Source of the DNA: Ravibacter arvi
Lineage (GTDB): Bacteria > Bacteroidota > Bacteroidia > Cytophagales > Spirosomataceae
Assembly (NCBI RefSeq): GCF_039540405.1
Contig: NZ_BAABEY010000026.1
Span: 1 to 64,000, forward strand
Length of the DNA stretch: 64,000 bases
Direction of reading: 5' to 3'
The notes beneath the pieces were generated by a model. That model was not told the origin of the DNA, ran no database searches, and was given only the letters and a program-made list of their open reading frames with translations. The translations under genes were made by a program, and so were the position numbers. Shown here in pieces: positions 53,563-61,913 of this stretch (the stretch's first letter is position 1; each line of letters opens with the position of its first letter).

Positions 53563-53997
53563 TTACATTCGTTCGAACCTGTACCGGAAAGGATGCTGCT
53601 CGCATCCCGAAACTTCCAGTGTGTTTTCCGAGCGAGTAAGCGTCCAGTATTCGCAGGTAATACAGTCAATGTGCGCGCAGCGGGGAGCGGTTTGCTTTTG
53701 GTCGGGAACTACCGTGAACCTCGCGCCATCGACAAGGTAGACATTGGGAACACAGCAAAGAGGTTCCCCTTCTTCGTCGACCAATACACCGTCGCTTCGG
53801 AAAACGAACCGGTCAAAGTGGTCGCTTTCCGCCGGGTTTCGCCAGGCATTTCCGCCTTCGGCCGTGCTATCCCAGACGCTTGTCAGGCGCCAGACGCCTG
53901 CGAAGGGCGCCGTCTCGTGGTCTACCTCCTTCTTTCTGCATGCCTGCGCCGTGAGCAGCGTAACCATGGCAAGGATTCCGTAACAGGTGATTTTCAA
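53563..53997 (-). CDS. Cys-rich hypothetical lipoprotein
   Basis: A 144-aa lipoprotein with lipobox AQAC (Cys20). The mature domain begins with FAGVWRLTSVWDS, like the first strand of small lipocalin-like Bacteroidota lipoproteins, and contains a dense set of cysteines (EPLCCVP, CAHIDCITC, SGCEQ). These could form disulfides or bind a metal. It is convergent with the TonB receptor/DUF4249 pair. No family is certain. Confidence 0.75.
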   Translation of the reverse strand: MKITCYGILAMVTLLTAQACRKKEVDHETAPFAGVWRLTSVWDSTAEGGNAWRNPAESDHFDRFVFRSDGVLVDEEGEPLCCVPNVYLVDGARFTVVPDQKQTAPRCAHIDCITCEYWTLTRSENTLEVSGCEQHPFRYRFERM

Positions 53998-54255
53998 GCT
54001 TTTTCAGGTTTAGTTCGAACGTATTTATATCAGACTGCCCTTTTGTAAAAAGTACCAGGGAAAGGAATGTCCTCATCTCCTGAATGGATCGTCTCTTCCA
54101 TAGAGAATTTTCCGGACGAAAAGGTTGGAAAAAGTAGCCGGTGCAGGGCAAACATACGGTGCAACACCGGTTTTACAAGGCACGGAATGGTTTCATCTGC
54201 CGCCGGCGGCTTGGGTAGCAGGGCCGAGGAGGAGCTTCGGGGCTTGCTACCCGGC
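53998..54255. other. Intergenic gap with a hairpin past the PepSY gene
   Basis: A 258-nt stretch with no supportable gene. A hairpin with arms gggtagca (54213-54220) and tgctaccc (54245-54252) plus an inner ccgag/ttcgg stem lies just after the PepSY stop on the minus strand. It has no T-run, so it may be a processing or pausing structure, not a proven terminator. Confidence 0.45.
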
Positions 54256-55452
54256 TTACCTGCCCTTAACGGTTCGGAGACGAGTTCCTCCTTTTTTTCC
54301 TGGCTTTTTCCTCCGTTTTCCCCACCATATATAAAAGCCGGTAACGGGCAGCGTTGCACAAACCAGGCTTGCAAAGAAAAACAGCCATTTCGTCAACAGT
54401 CCTCCGAATGCGCCGACATGCAGGGAGAAATTCGATCTTCTCAGCCAGTTGGCGGGCGTATCTTCGGCGATTTTGGACTGCGAAGTAGAGAGCAGCGCGA
54501 GGGTATGGATGTCAAAATACAGCTCCCGCCAGGTACCGTGGTACATGTCGGTGCAGGCATAAATAAATTTACCGTCTTCTTTGGGAAAGTGGATGCTGAT
54601 CTGGTCCTTTTCAAACTCACCCATTTCGGTGGTTACCAGTTTCCAGATGTGGTCAACTTTACCCTCCAGCGTGGCCGGCACAGTTTCAGGGCCGTCGTCG
54701 ATAACGGTCACTTCCGGGCTTCCGTCCTGTCCGCCGAGCATTTTCAGAACCGACTTGTTAAAGAAGGCGAAGCCCATCATCAGACCTGTAAACGCCATGA
54801 TCACCGCCAACGACAGGGTGTAGAACCCGAGTACATTGTGAAGGTCATAGTTGATGCGTTTGAACCTGGCTTTCCATTTAATGGTGAAGGCTTGCTTTAC
54901 GTCCCGTCCACTCCATTTTTTTGGCCACCAGAGCACCATCCCGGTCACGAGCAAAAAGAAGAAGACCGCCGTGCTCCACGAAACAACCTGCGTGCCGATC
55001 TTGTCGGGCAGCCAAAGGTGGAAATGGCCTTCTTCTATAAATTCAAACACGTTTTCGTGGTCTTCCAGAGCCAGCACCCTGCCGGTATAGGGACTTACAA
55101 AAATGAGGGAGTCCGAATTGTCCGGTGTAATTTTTACCGGCCGCCCTTCTCCATAATACCACAACCTGCGGACTTTCATTTCAGGCAGCTGCTCCGCTAC
55201 CCTGGAGCGGATGACCGACGGCGGGAGGGGCGTGGCATCAGCGGGGATTTCCACTTTCCACCACGACCTCGACATTTCCAGGATTTCATGCTCGAACACC
55301 AGTAGGGCGCCGGTCAGGCTGATAATGATGACGGGAATGCCTGAAGCAATGCCGACCCACAGGTGAAACCAGTCGTTGAACCGACGAAGCCGCGACGCCT
55401 CCGGTTTAACGGTAACAGGTCTTTTTTCAGTGAGTGTTACAGGTTTTTCCAT
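54256..55452 (-). CDS. PepSY-domain inner-membrane protein (XusC-like)
   Basis: A 398-aa protein with about four membrane helices (around 30-50, 160-185, 205-235, 345-370) and periplasmic PepSY-type regions between them. The motifs FNDWFHLWVGIASGIPVIIIS near the start and FTGLMMGFAFF, then FYIWWGK at the end match the PepSY-associated TM/iron-reductase family. Characterised relatives (XusC in Bacteroides thetaiotaomicron) are thought to reduce siderophore-bound iron for release. It is the last gene of the minus-strand iron cluster; the longer in-frame start at 55497 lacks family support. Confidence 0.88.
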   Translation of the reverse strand: MEKPVTLTEKRPVTVKPEASRLRRFNDWFHLWVGIASGIPVIIISLTGALLVFEHEILEMSRSWWKVEIPADATPLPPSVIRSRVAEQLPEMKVRRLWYYGEGRPVKITPDNSDSLIFVSPYTGRVLALEDHENVFEFIEEGHFHLWLPDKIGTQVVSWSTAVFFFLLVTGMVLWWPKKWSGRDVKQAFTIKWKARFKRINYDLHNVLGFYTLSLAVIMAFTGLMMGFAFFNKSVLKMLGGQDGSPEVTVIDDGPETVPATLEGKVDHIWKLVTTEMGEFEKDQISIHFPKEDGKFIYACTDMYHGTWRELYFDIHTLALLSTSQSKIAEDTPANWLRRSNFSLHVGAFGGLLTKWLFFFASLVCATLPVTGFYIWWGKRRKKPGKKGGTRLRTVKGR

Positions 55453-55526
55453 AGTGGTGACGGAGCAATTGCAGAAAGGAGAAAATCGTTCCGGCATCGG
55501 CTACAGACCGGCGCCGGAACGTACGT

Positions 55527-56738
55527 TTATTGTAATTTATCGATGCGGGAGAAAGAAGTATAGCCGCCTTCCAGCTGGAGTCCGCGGGTCACTTTATCGG
55601 TGGCAGAATCATAGATCCAGATATAGTCCGTTCCGGTTCCGGACAAGGCCGCGATATAGGCCTTCCCGGCCTCTACATAGACGTTTCTTTCACTGGTTGC
55701 CGCATCCGGAACTTCTGTGAGCTTGCGGATTTCTTTGCCGGTGGCGAGGTTGATAATCGAAAATCTCGTTTTGGCCGTGTTGCTGTCCGCGGTTGTCTGG
55801 TACTTGATAATCGCTTTCCCGTTGCCCAGGTTCATCAACAAACCCGACGCGGCAATGAATCCGATTTCAGCTTCCACGTCCATGTAGTAGGTTGGATCCA
55901 GCACATCCGATCCTTTCTTTATGCGGTAGATGCTTTTTTTAGAGTTCTCTCCGCCGGCGAGTATTCCGTTCCAGCTGGTCAGAAAATACATATCGCCCGC
56001 CTCGTCGACAAATGAAGTCGCATAATAACCCGATGTGTTGCCCAGCCCGGCGGTACGGGTGTCGGTTGAGACCTTGGTCACCACGAAGTCCGGGTAGGAC
56101 AGGGCCATCGTATTAAGCTGCTTGTACAATGTGAAGTCGGAGCCGTTGTAGTTGATTACCGAAAAGAATATTTTCCCGTCCTTGTACTGGATGTCGCCGC
56201 CTACGCGGTACAACGGATGGCTGTCCGGCGCGGCTGGAAGGCCGCTGACCGTACCCGTCCTGGTCACCGTCATGGCGGTGGTATTGATGATTGCATAGTT
56301 CACAGCCTTTGCGCCCGGAACACCCCCGATCATGGCAAGGGTATTATCGTCGATCCAGGTGTGGCCGGCGAGCGAGAGGAGATGGGTGAAAGGGAACTCC
56401 TTCACGACCGTTACCTTGCCGTTCTCGATTTTGTATTTGCCGAATTTACCTTCGGTGGTATTGTAAAAATAGTAGAACCCGCCCTTGGTGATGACGGAGT
56501 TGTTCAGAATGGTCGTCACATCGATACCATTGCCTTCCAGCTTAAAACTTCCTTCCGTAAGGCTGTTGACCCCCATCAGGTAGTAGTTGGTATTGGGCCA
56601 GCTCCCGAGTTGCGCCCAGACGGCAAAAGACGACGGCTCGGGGGCAGGGGGCTCAGTTCCCGGAGAATCATCACTACAGGAGACAAAACTGAACGCCAGC
56701 GCCAGGGCCCCGAAAAGGTACTTATTGAAATGAAGCAT
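55527..56738 (-). CDS. DUF4374 lipoprotein, XusB-like copy 1
   Basis: A 403-aa lipoprotein with lipobox SFVSC (Cys20), then a beta-propeller of about seven blades. The DUF4374 features are VVKEFPFTHLLSLAGHTWID, PDFVVTKVSTDTRTAGLGN and a final LYIAALSGTG..WIYDSATDKVTRGLQLEGG type ending. XusB of Bacteroides thetaiotaomicron, in the same family, binds ferric enterobactin-type siderophores at the cell surface. It sits between the TonB receptor and the PepSY protein, as in xusABC. I start at 56738; the in-frame extension upstream has no signal peptide. Confidence 0.88.
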   Translation of the reverse strand: MLHFNKYLFGALALAFSFVSCSDDSPGTEPPAPEPSSFAVWAQLGSWPNTNYYLMGVNSLTEGSFKLEGNGIDVTTILNNSVITKGGFYYFYNTTEGKFGKYKIENGKVTVVKEFPFTHLLSLAGHTWIDDNTLAMIGGVPGAKAVNYAIINTTAMTVTRTGTVSGLPAAPDSHPLYRVGGDIQYKDGKIFFSVINYNGSDFTLYKQLNTMALSYPDFVVTKVSTDTRTAGLGNTSGYYATSFVDEAGDMYFLTSWNGILAGGENSKKSIYRIKKGSDVLDPTYYMDVEAEIGFIAASGLLMNLGNGKAIIKYQTTADSNTAKTRFSIINLATGKEIRKLTEVPDAATSERNVYVEAGKAYIAALSGTGTDYIWIYDSATDKVTRGLQLEGGYTSFSRIDKLQ

Positions 56739-56769
56739 ATAAACCGGTTGATTTGATAAAATGTATTTG

Positions 56770-59133
56770 TTAGCTAATGAAAAAGCGAAGTTTGAAGAAC
56801 ACTGCACGCCCGGGTTTCTGCAGGCGGAAGTTGTCGTAAACAAGCTGGTCGGTGAGGTTCCGGCACTCAAGCGAGGCATTATAACGCCCTTTCTGCATGG
56901 AATAAGACAGCATCACATTGTGAACCAGCTGCCGGGGAATAGTCGCGAGCGAATTGGCAGTGGCGAAGCCCTCCCACGACCGGTAATACCAATGGGTGTA
57001 GTGCGTACTCCATGTAAACTGCAGGCGTGCGCCGCCGCCGTAAGCGAGGTTTTTACCCAGCCCGAGGTCGAGGTTGCCGAATAACCAGGGCTGGTTGGGT
57101 ATGCGGTTCCGATAGGTAGCCGATTGCCCCCCGGAGCTGTTGTTGTTTACGAACCGGGTGTTATCGAGCGCATGTTGGTAGGTGATATTCAGCAGTGCAT
57201 TGAAAACGCCGCCGTAGTGATACCTGGCCTCCGCATCAAATCCTTTTACCAGCACGTTCGAGAGGTTCTGGTACTGGAGCTGGTTGTTGTCATACTGGTT
57301 GGCATAGATAAAGCCCTTCGCACTGCGGTAAAAGGCTGAAGCTTCCACGAACCAGTCCTGCCGGCCGCTGTTGCTTCCGTAAAATCCGCCGATGTTCACA
57401 TTGTCGCTGGCTTCGGGCTTCAGCTCCATGTTGTTCAGAACCTGGTAGCCGTCGCCGTAGACTTCATTTACATCCTGGAGCCGGTAAGTATGCTCGTATG
57501 AGGTCTTTATACCGGTGTTCGGGGAAAGTTTATATACCGATGCCCACCCGTACCCTGCATAATTCTGGAAATCGCGGAGCGACACTATTTTGGAGAGGCT
57601 GTAATCGTATTGTTTTTTGTTCAGGTCAATGCCGTAATATTTGCCCATAAAGGTGTTGGTCCACTTTTGAAAGAGCTTTACCTGGTAGGCCGCGCCCACG
57701 ATGTGTTTTCCCAATTTACCCGGCATGTCATCATCTGACGAGGTAAGTGAATTGTAGGTCTGGTTTTCAACGTCGTCAAAGGTATAGTTGAGGTTCAGGT
57801 CGTGATTTTCCGCGAGTTTGTAGGTCGCATTGAGCCTTGCAAAGAGCCGGGGGCGGTTGACGTGCGTCAGGCGAAGGCTTCCGGTTTCCGGGTTTCCGGT
57901 GACATAGCTGCCGTCCCAGCTGTACTTCCGGAGCGTAGTGTCGGACAGAACGTAGTGGTCGTAAGAATACGTCCCGTAAACCCCGATGTTCAGCCTGTTG
58001 TTGAACAGGCTGTCCTTTTTGTAGCGGAGGCTTATGTTTTTGCCCTCGCCGTCTTTCAATACGCCGCCATAGACGATTGTTTGCCTGACGCCCGTCTGGA
58101 CCTGTTTGTCGTAGGTAGTGTAGCCCACTCCCACAAAGAGTACATCCGCCCACTTTTTATTGATCAGGCCGATTTCCACCTGTCCCATCCACGATTTGTA
58201 GCGGTCGTGGAACCGGCGGAAATCCCGGGATACATATTCATACTTTTCGGGATCCCAGATCTCCACGCCGCGCATCAGGTAGTTGTTTTTCGAGTAATTG
58301 AAAAACGTGCTTCCCTTGATCACCAGCCCGGCCGGTTTGTACACGTACTGGCCCGTGAGGGCCGACTGGTGGGTTTGAAAAGAGCCGTAGCTGTGGCTTA
58401 CGTCCAGGTAATTGTCAAGAGATTGGTTGGTGACAATATTCACCGACCCGCCCAGGGCATCGGAACCCAGCTCAACCGGCGCCACGCCTTTATACACCTC
58501 TATGCGTTGTGCAAGGTTAACCGGGATATTGTTGAGATTCATTGCGCTTCCCAGTACATCGAGCGGCACGCCGTCCAGGAAAAGCTTGACGGATTTCCCG
58601 GATAAGCCGTTGATAGAGAATTCAAAGTCGGAGCCGACGCCTCCCTGTTCGCGCATTTTAATTCCGGTGGTCCGGTTCAGCACCTGGCCGAGGTCCGCCG
58701 TGGTGTTGGCTATTTTCCGGGTATCAATGGCGTTTACCGTAAAGGCTTGTTCCCGCAATTGCCGGGCTTCACCTTTTCCCCGAACGGTTACCTCTCTGAA
58801 CTGCTGGGTATCCGGCTGCAATACAATTTGCAGGGCGGGGTGACGCTGCCCGGGTTCAACACGTACTTTTTCTTTGCTAGCCCCATAGCCGACGCTTGAA
58901 AAAACCAGGGTATAGGCTCCCGGCCTTTCGAAGGCAATTGTAAAATGGCCGTCCTTTTCAGTTTTGGTTCCCAGGTTGAGACCGTCAGCTGCAACTGTGA
59001 CACCTTCGAGCGGCTCTCCGGCGGCGCTCATGACCCTTCCGGAAAGTGTCGACCGGTTCTGGGCCTGCAGGCTTGAAGCCAGGACCGTAATCGCAAGGGT
59101 TAGAAATATAAAAAGAATGCTTTTTTGACTCAT
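56770..59133 (-). CDS. TonB-dependent receptor (XusA-like)
   Basis: A 787-aa outer-membrane transporter with a signal peptide ending ...SSLQAQ. The N-terminal domain is a CarboxypepD-reg-like fold (about 25-110: TLSGRVMSAAGEPLEGVTV... GHFTIAFERPGAYTLVF), followed by the plug (LGQVLNRTTGIKMREQGG) and barrel. No STN signalling domain is seen, although an ECF sigma/anti-sigma pair is encoded upstream. Gene order resembles xusABC: receptor, DUF4374 protein, PepSY protein. The barrel ends in RAVFFKLRFFIS. A ferric-siderophore substrate is inferred. Confidence 0.92.
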   Translation of the reverse strand: MSQKSILFIFLTLAITVLASSLQAQNRSTLSGRVMSAAGEPLEGVTVAADGLNLGTKTEKDGHFTIAFERPGAYTLVFSSVGYGASKEKVRVEPGQRHPALQIVLQPDTQQFREVTVRGKGEARQLREQAFTVNAIDTRKIANTTADLGQVLNRTTGIKMREQGGVGSDFEFSINGLSGKSVKLFLDGVPLDVLGSAMNLNNIPVNLAQRIEVYKGVAPVELGSDALGGSVNIVTNQSLDNYLDVSHSYGSFQTHQSALTGQYVYKPAGLVIKGSTFFNYSKNNYLMRGVEIWDPEKYEYVSRDFRRFHDRYKSWMGQVEIGLINKKWADVLFVGVGYTTYDKQVQTGVRQTIVYGGVLKDGEGKNISLRYKKDSLFNNRLNIGVYGTYSYDHYVLSDTTLRKYSWDGSYVTGNPETGSLRLTHVNRPRLFARLNATYKLAENHDLNLNYTFDDVENQTYNSLTSSDDDMPGKLGKHIVGAAYQVKLFQKWTNTFMGKYYGIDLNKKQYDYSLSKIVSLRDFQNYAGYGWASVYKLSPNTGIKTSYEHTYRLQDVNEVYGDGYQVLNNMELKPEASDNVNIGGFYGSNSGRQDWFVEASAFYRSAKGFIYANQYDNNQLQYQNLSNVLVKGFDAEARYHYGGVFNALLNITYQHALDNTRFVNNNSSGGQSATYRNRIPNQPWLFGNLDLGLGKNLAYGGGARLQFTWSTHYTHWYYRSWEGFATANSLATIPRQLVHNVMLSYSMQKGRYNASLECRNLTDQLVYDNFRLQKPGRAVFFKLRFFIS

Positions 59134-59140
59134 GCCTGGT

Positions 59141-59191
59141 ACTAAAAATTACGCAAAATCAGAGGATGGTATGTTCTGACGTAATTTTAGT
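59141..59191 (-). promoter_or_regulatory. Inverted repeat in the receptor leader
   Basis: actaaaaattacg (59141-59153) pairs with cgtaattttagt (59180-59191) with one bulged A, and an inner tcaga/tctga pair extends it. It lies within 10-60 nt upstream of the receptor start, so it could be a DNA operator or a leader RNA hairpin in the gap of 117 nt between the DUF4374 copy and the receptor. Confidence 0.5.
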
Positions 59192-59250
59192 TGCATAAAC
59201 AGGCGCTTCCCACAGTGAAAAAGAAAAAAAAGTTTAATTATTCTAAATAA

Positions 59251-60462
59251 CTATTGGTAGAGTTTTTCCAGCCGGAAAATATAGTCGATGTCTCCTTCGA
59301 GGTGCAGCCCCTTCGTGAGGCGCCGGTCTGCCGGGTTGTAGATCCACACGTCGTTGTTGCCTTTGCCGTCGTTGATGGTGATATAGGCCTTGTCGTTTTC
59401 GACCAGGACACAGGTCCGCGAGCTGCCTTTGTCGAGCGGCAGGTTCAGCTTCCTTACCTCCCTGCTCTGTAAATCGACCTCGAAATATTCGTTGTGCGGA
59501 ATTAGATAATGCTCTTTGTAAGTTGTAAACAGGTCCTTGCGCTCACTTCTCAGCAATGCTTTGCTGTGGCCAAGGTACCAGAGGCCGTAGGCGTGGTTCT
59601 GCACTGCGGAAGCGGAAATATTAAAAAAATAAGTGCTGTCGAGGGTTTGCTCGCCGGCTTTTATCCGGTAAACGGCAGTCGGCTGATACGGGTTTGCACC
59701 TCGTACAATGCCCGGGCAGGCAAGGAAATAGAAGTCACCCTTTTCATCTTTGAAAGTGTTCTGCTGGGCCGTGTTGACGTTGCCCGGGTAAGTGGAACGC
59801 GGATCCTTTCCGGTATATTCCGGCTTCATCCCGGGCCAGGTCATCCTGGAAACATAAACGGTGTCGGACGAACCGTAGCCCTTCTGACGGTTGGCGTAGT
59901 GGTAGGTGTAACCGAGCCACAGGCGGTTATCCCGCCACATTGCAAAGCCTACGGAAAGATTATCGAAGGGCTTGACCGGAGTCGGGACAGGCAACGTACC
60001 GACGGTCGCCGTCATGTTCCTGACGTTCACCTTTGCGAATTTCTTGGGTGCCATGCCCATGCTGTGGCTTATCAGGAAAACAGTGTCCCGGCCGATGAAA
60101 GCGGAATGATCAGGGTAGCTGAAGTCAGGCAGCGGGAGTGAATCGAGGTGGACAAAACGGTTGTTCCGGATTTCGGATTTGACAAAGTATTCGGATTTCG
60201 AATCGACATAATAGTACGTCCCGTTTTTTACCAGCAGATAGTACCAGATCCGCGGCGGCCCGTCGAGCCTCACGCCCGCTTTCACCGGGTCGACCGTTCC
60301 GCTGTCGAGGTGGTCGGTTTGCCAGATATACGATTTTTCATCACCGGCAGTCACCACAATGCTGTATTTCTTCTGTTTTGCGGAATCAGGCGCGCCGCAA
60401 GCCGAAAGCAGCGCCCCGAGGAGCGCCGCCATTGCCAAAGAAAATAAGTTCCGGTTAAGCAT
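59251..60462 (-). CDS. DUF4374 lipoprotein, XusB-like copy 2
   Basis: A 403-aa lipoprotein with lipobox LLSAC (Cys22). It has the same propeller-type organisation as copy 1 (CVLVENDKAYITINDGKG, DVWIYNPADRRLTKGLHLEG, and a final DYIFRLEKLYQ), so the two are paralogues of the same length, though clearly diverged. It is placed between the anti-sigma gene and the receptor. It should bind a siderophore or ferric complex at the cell surface, possibly a different one. The start at 60462 follows the anti-sigma stop (60476) by 13 nt, better than the upstream alternative. Confidence 0.88.
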   Translation of the reverse strand: MLNRNLFSLAMAALLGALLSACGAPDSAKQKKYSIVVTAGDEKSYIWQTDHLDSGTVDPVKAGVRLDGPPRIWYYLLVKNGTYYYVDSKSEYFVKSEIRNNRFVHLDSLPLPDFSYPDHSAFIGRDTVFLISHSMGMAPKKFAKVNVRNMTATVGTLPVPTPVKPFDNLSVGFAMWRDNRLWLGYTYHYANRQKGYGSSDTVYVSRMTWPGMKPEYTGKDPRSTYPGNVNTAQQNTFKDEKGDFYFLACPGIVRGANPYQPTAVYRIKAGEQTLDSTYFFNISASAVQNHAYGLWYLGHSKALLRSERKDLFTTYKEHYLIPHNEYFEVDLQSREVRKLNLPLDKGSSRTCVLVENDKAYITINDGKGNNDVWIYNPADRRLTKGLHLEGDIDYIFRLEKLYQ

Positions 60463-60475
60463 TCGGTACAACCAA

Positions 60476-61120
60476 TTAAATACCGAACTGGGCAATCAGC
60501 GAATTCTGAACGATCGGCGGCAGCTCGCCGACTAGGTTTTTATCCATTACCACGAGCTCCGAACTGTTGTGGTGTCTGAGGTCCATCGCAAAGTAGGTAG
60601 TTCCGCCTTTTACCACCATTTCTTTCACAGTTTCCCGGTTGCCGTCGCACAGGCTCGTAAAGGATAGTTTCATATTCTCTTTTGGTATTATCTTCACTAC
60701 CCCGCAGAAGTCGAGCATCCTGCTCTCTTTTATATAAACGGCCCCGCTTTCGTTTCCCAGTTCGATCTGGAGCGGCTCTGCCTGGCTGCGGGTGGTTATC
60801 TCCCCGGCAGGCAGGTGTTTGGAAATACCCGGTGTAAACGTTTCAACCAGGCTGTACAGGCCGACTGCCGTAACAAGCGCTGCGGCGGCTGCCCAACCGG
60901 TAAGGCTGCCCGGGCGACGTCTGTGAATGGCCCTTCCCATCCCGACAGACGGTCGTATTTCGTTCCAGATTTCCTGCTTGATCGCACCGAGGCTGATCCC
61001 GGCGGGAAGTTCAAATTCGTCCGTCTCGCCAGTTTCCAACCATTTCTCAACGGTCCTGCGCTCCTCGGGGGTGCACAGGCCCTTGTGGTATTTTTCAATC
61101 AAGGCTTCGGATAAATTCAT
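60476..61120 (-). CDS. FecR-like anti-sigma factor, divergent
   Basis: A 214-aa membrane protein. The N-terminal cytoplasmic part (MNLSEALIEKYHKGLCTPEE) is typical of FecR-type anti-sigma factors, and a single membrane helix (about 75-93) follows. The periplasmic domain is short (about 120 residues) and lacks the full FecR repeats (no clear GEAYFEV or GTxFxV motif), so signal input may differ from classical FecR. It lies 69 nt downstream of the sigma gene and 13 nt upstream of the DUF4374 copy. I start at the ATG at 61120; a GTG two codons upstream is possible. Confidence 0.78.
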   Translation of the reverse strand: MNLSEALIEKYHKGLCTPEERRTVEKWLETGETDEFELPAGISLGAIKQEIWNEIRPSVGMGRAIHRRRPGSLTGWAAAAALVTAVGLYSLVETFTPGISKHLPAGEITTRSQAEPLQIELGNESGAVYIKESRMLDFCGVVKIIPKENMKLSFTSLCDGNRETVKEMVVKGGTTYFAMDLRHHNSSELVVMDKNLVGELPPIVQNSLIAQFGI

Positions 61121-61189
61121 CGGCACGGTAAAATGTCAAATTACGGTGGACAAGGGTAAAAATCAAAGCATTCAAAGTTCGATTTTTGG

Positions 61190-61729
61190 CTACAGGGCGT
61201 AGTCTTTCAGCCCTGACCGGAGCAGGTTCAGGGCGTTTGCCAGGTGATATTCTACCGTCCTTTCCGAGATAATCAGCTCACCGGCGATCTGTTTGTTGGA
61301 AAGACCCTGTTCCCGGCTCATTTTGAAAACCTGCCGGCAATGGACAGGCAGGTTGTCAACAAGCCGTTTCAGCCGCTCGTACAGGTAGTGGTGCATAACA
61401 GAATCCTCGGTAAAATTGGCATCCGCGATTCCAATGGTTGCAATCGCCTGCAGGTGTTCGCTCCTGATCTGTTTGTTACGGATGTATTCAAAAACTTTCA
61501 GTTTGGCAGAACGCACAAGGTAGTGTTCAACGGAGTGGGTAAATTCCAGGGCATGGCGGCGTTCCCACAGAGACTTGTAAATTTCCTGGGCAAGCTCTTT
61601 TGCCGCCTCCACATCCTTCAGATTGGAATAGCAAATTCCGAACACCTTTTCAAAGTACCGGTTATAAATATCAGTAAACAACGTTTCGTCCAGGGGGCCA
61701 AGGTTTTCCTTGTATTCAAGGGGCTGCAT
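61190..61729 (-). CDS. ECF-type RNA polymerase sigma factor
   Basis: A 179-aa sigma-70 family ECF factor. Region 2 lies in about 20-90 (DIYNRYFEKVFGICYSNLKD, EHYLVRSAKLKVFEYIRNKQ) and region 4 with the helix-turn-helix in about 120-175 (LPVHCRQVFKMSREQGLSNKQ, SERTVEYHLANALNLLRSG). It should direct transcription of the downstream iron genes when the anti-sigma factor releases it. An upstream extension to 61909 is in frame but has no sigma homology, so I start at 61729. Confidence 0.93.
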   Translation of the reverse strand: MQPLEYKENLGPLDETLFTDIYNRYFEKVFGICYSNLKDVEAAKELAQEIYKSLWERRHALEFTHSVEHYLVRSAKLKVFEYIRNKQIRSEHLQAIATIGIADANFTEDSVMHHYLYERLKRLVDNLPVHCRQVFKMSREQGLSNKQIAGELIISERTVEYHLANALNLLRSGLKDYAL

Positions 61730-61752
61730 AGGTCGCGTGGTAAATAGACATG

Positions 61753-61782
61753 CAAATCTAAACCTTTTTAGACTTAGTCTAA
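61753..61782 (-). promoter_or_regulatory. Promoter and 7-1-7 operator of the sigma/iron cluster
   Basis: On the minus strand TAGATTTG (61760-61753) matches TAnnTTTG, 24 nt before the sigma ATG. Just upstream lies TTAGACT-n-AGTCTAA (61768-61782), a perfect 7-1-7 inverted repeat like a Fur or DtxR box, in the spacer where it would block RNA polymerase. No exact TTTG was found at -33. Iron repression is inferred. Confidence 0.6.
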
Positions 61783-61913
61783 TTAGTTGTCGCTTTTTTT
61801 TGAACCGCAATTGAACGAATGAGCAGGAGGGACTTGGCTGAGTTTCGGTTTTCCTGCCTATTTTTGAATTTTGATCGCGGCGGTCGGGATCGATTGTACT
61901 TAATCTCAAACCA

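Noticed and set aside
53998..54255. Riboswitch-like GC-rich hairpin region near the PepSY stop
   Set aside because: It lies downstream of the gene on its strand, has no known aptamer core and no downstream gene to control.
54067..55305. Long 412-codon plus-strand frame over the PepSY gene
   Set aside because: It is antisense to a well-supported membrane protein gene, has no signal, domain or natural composition.
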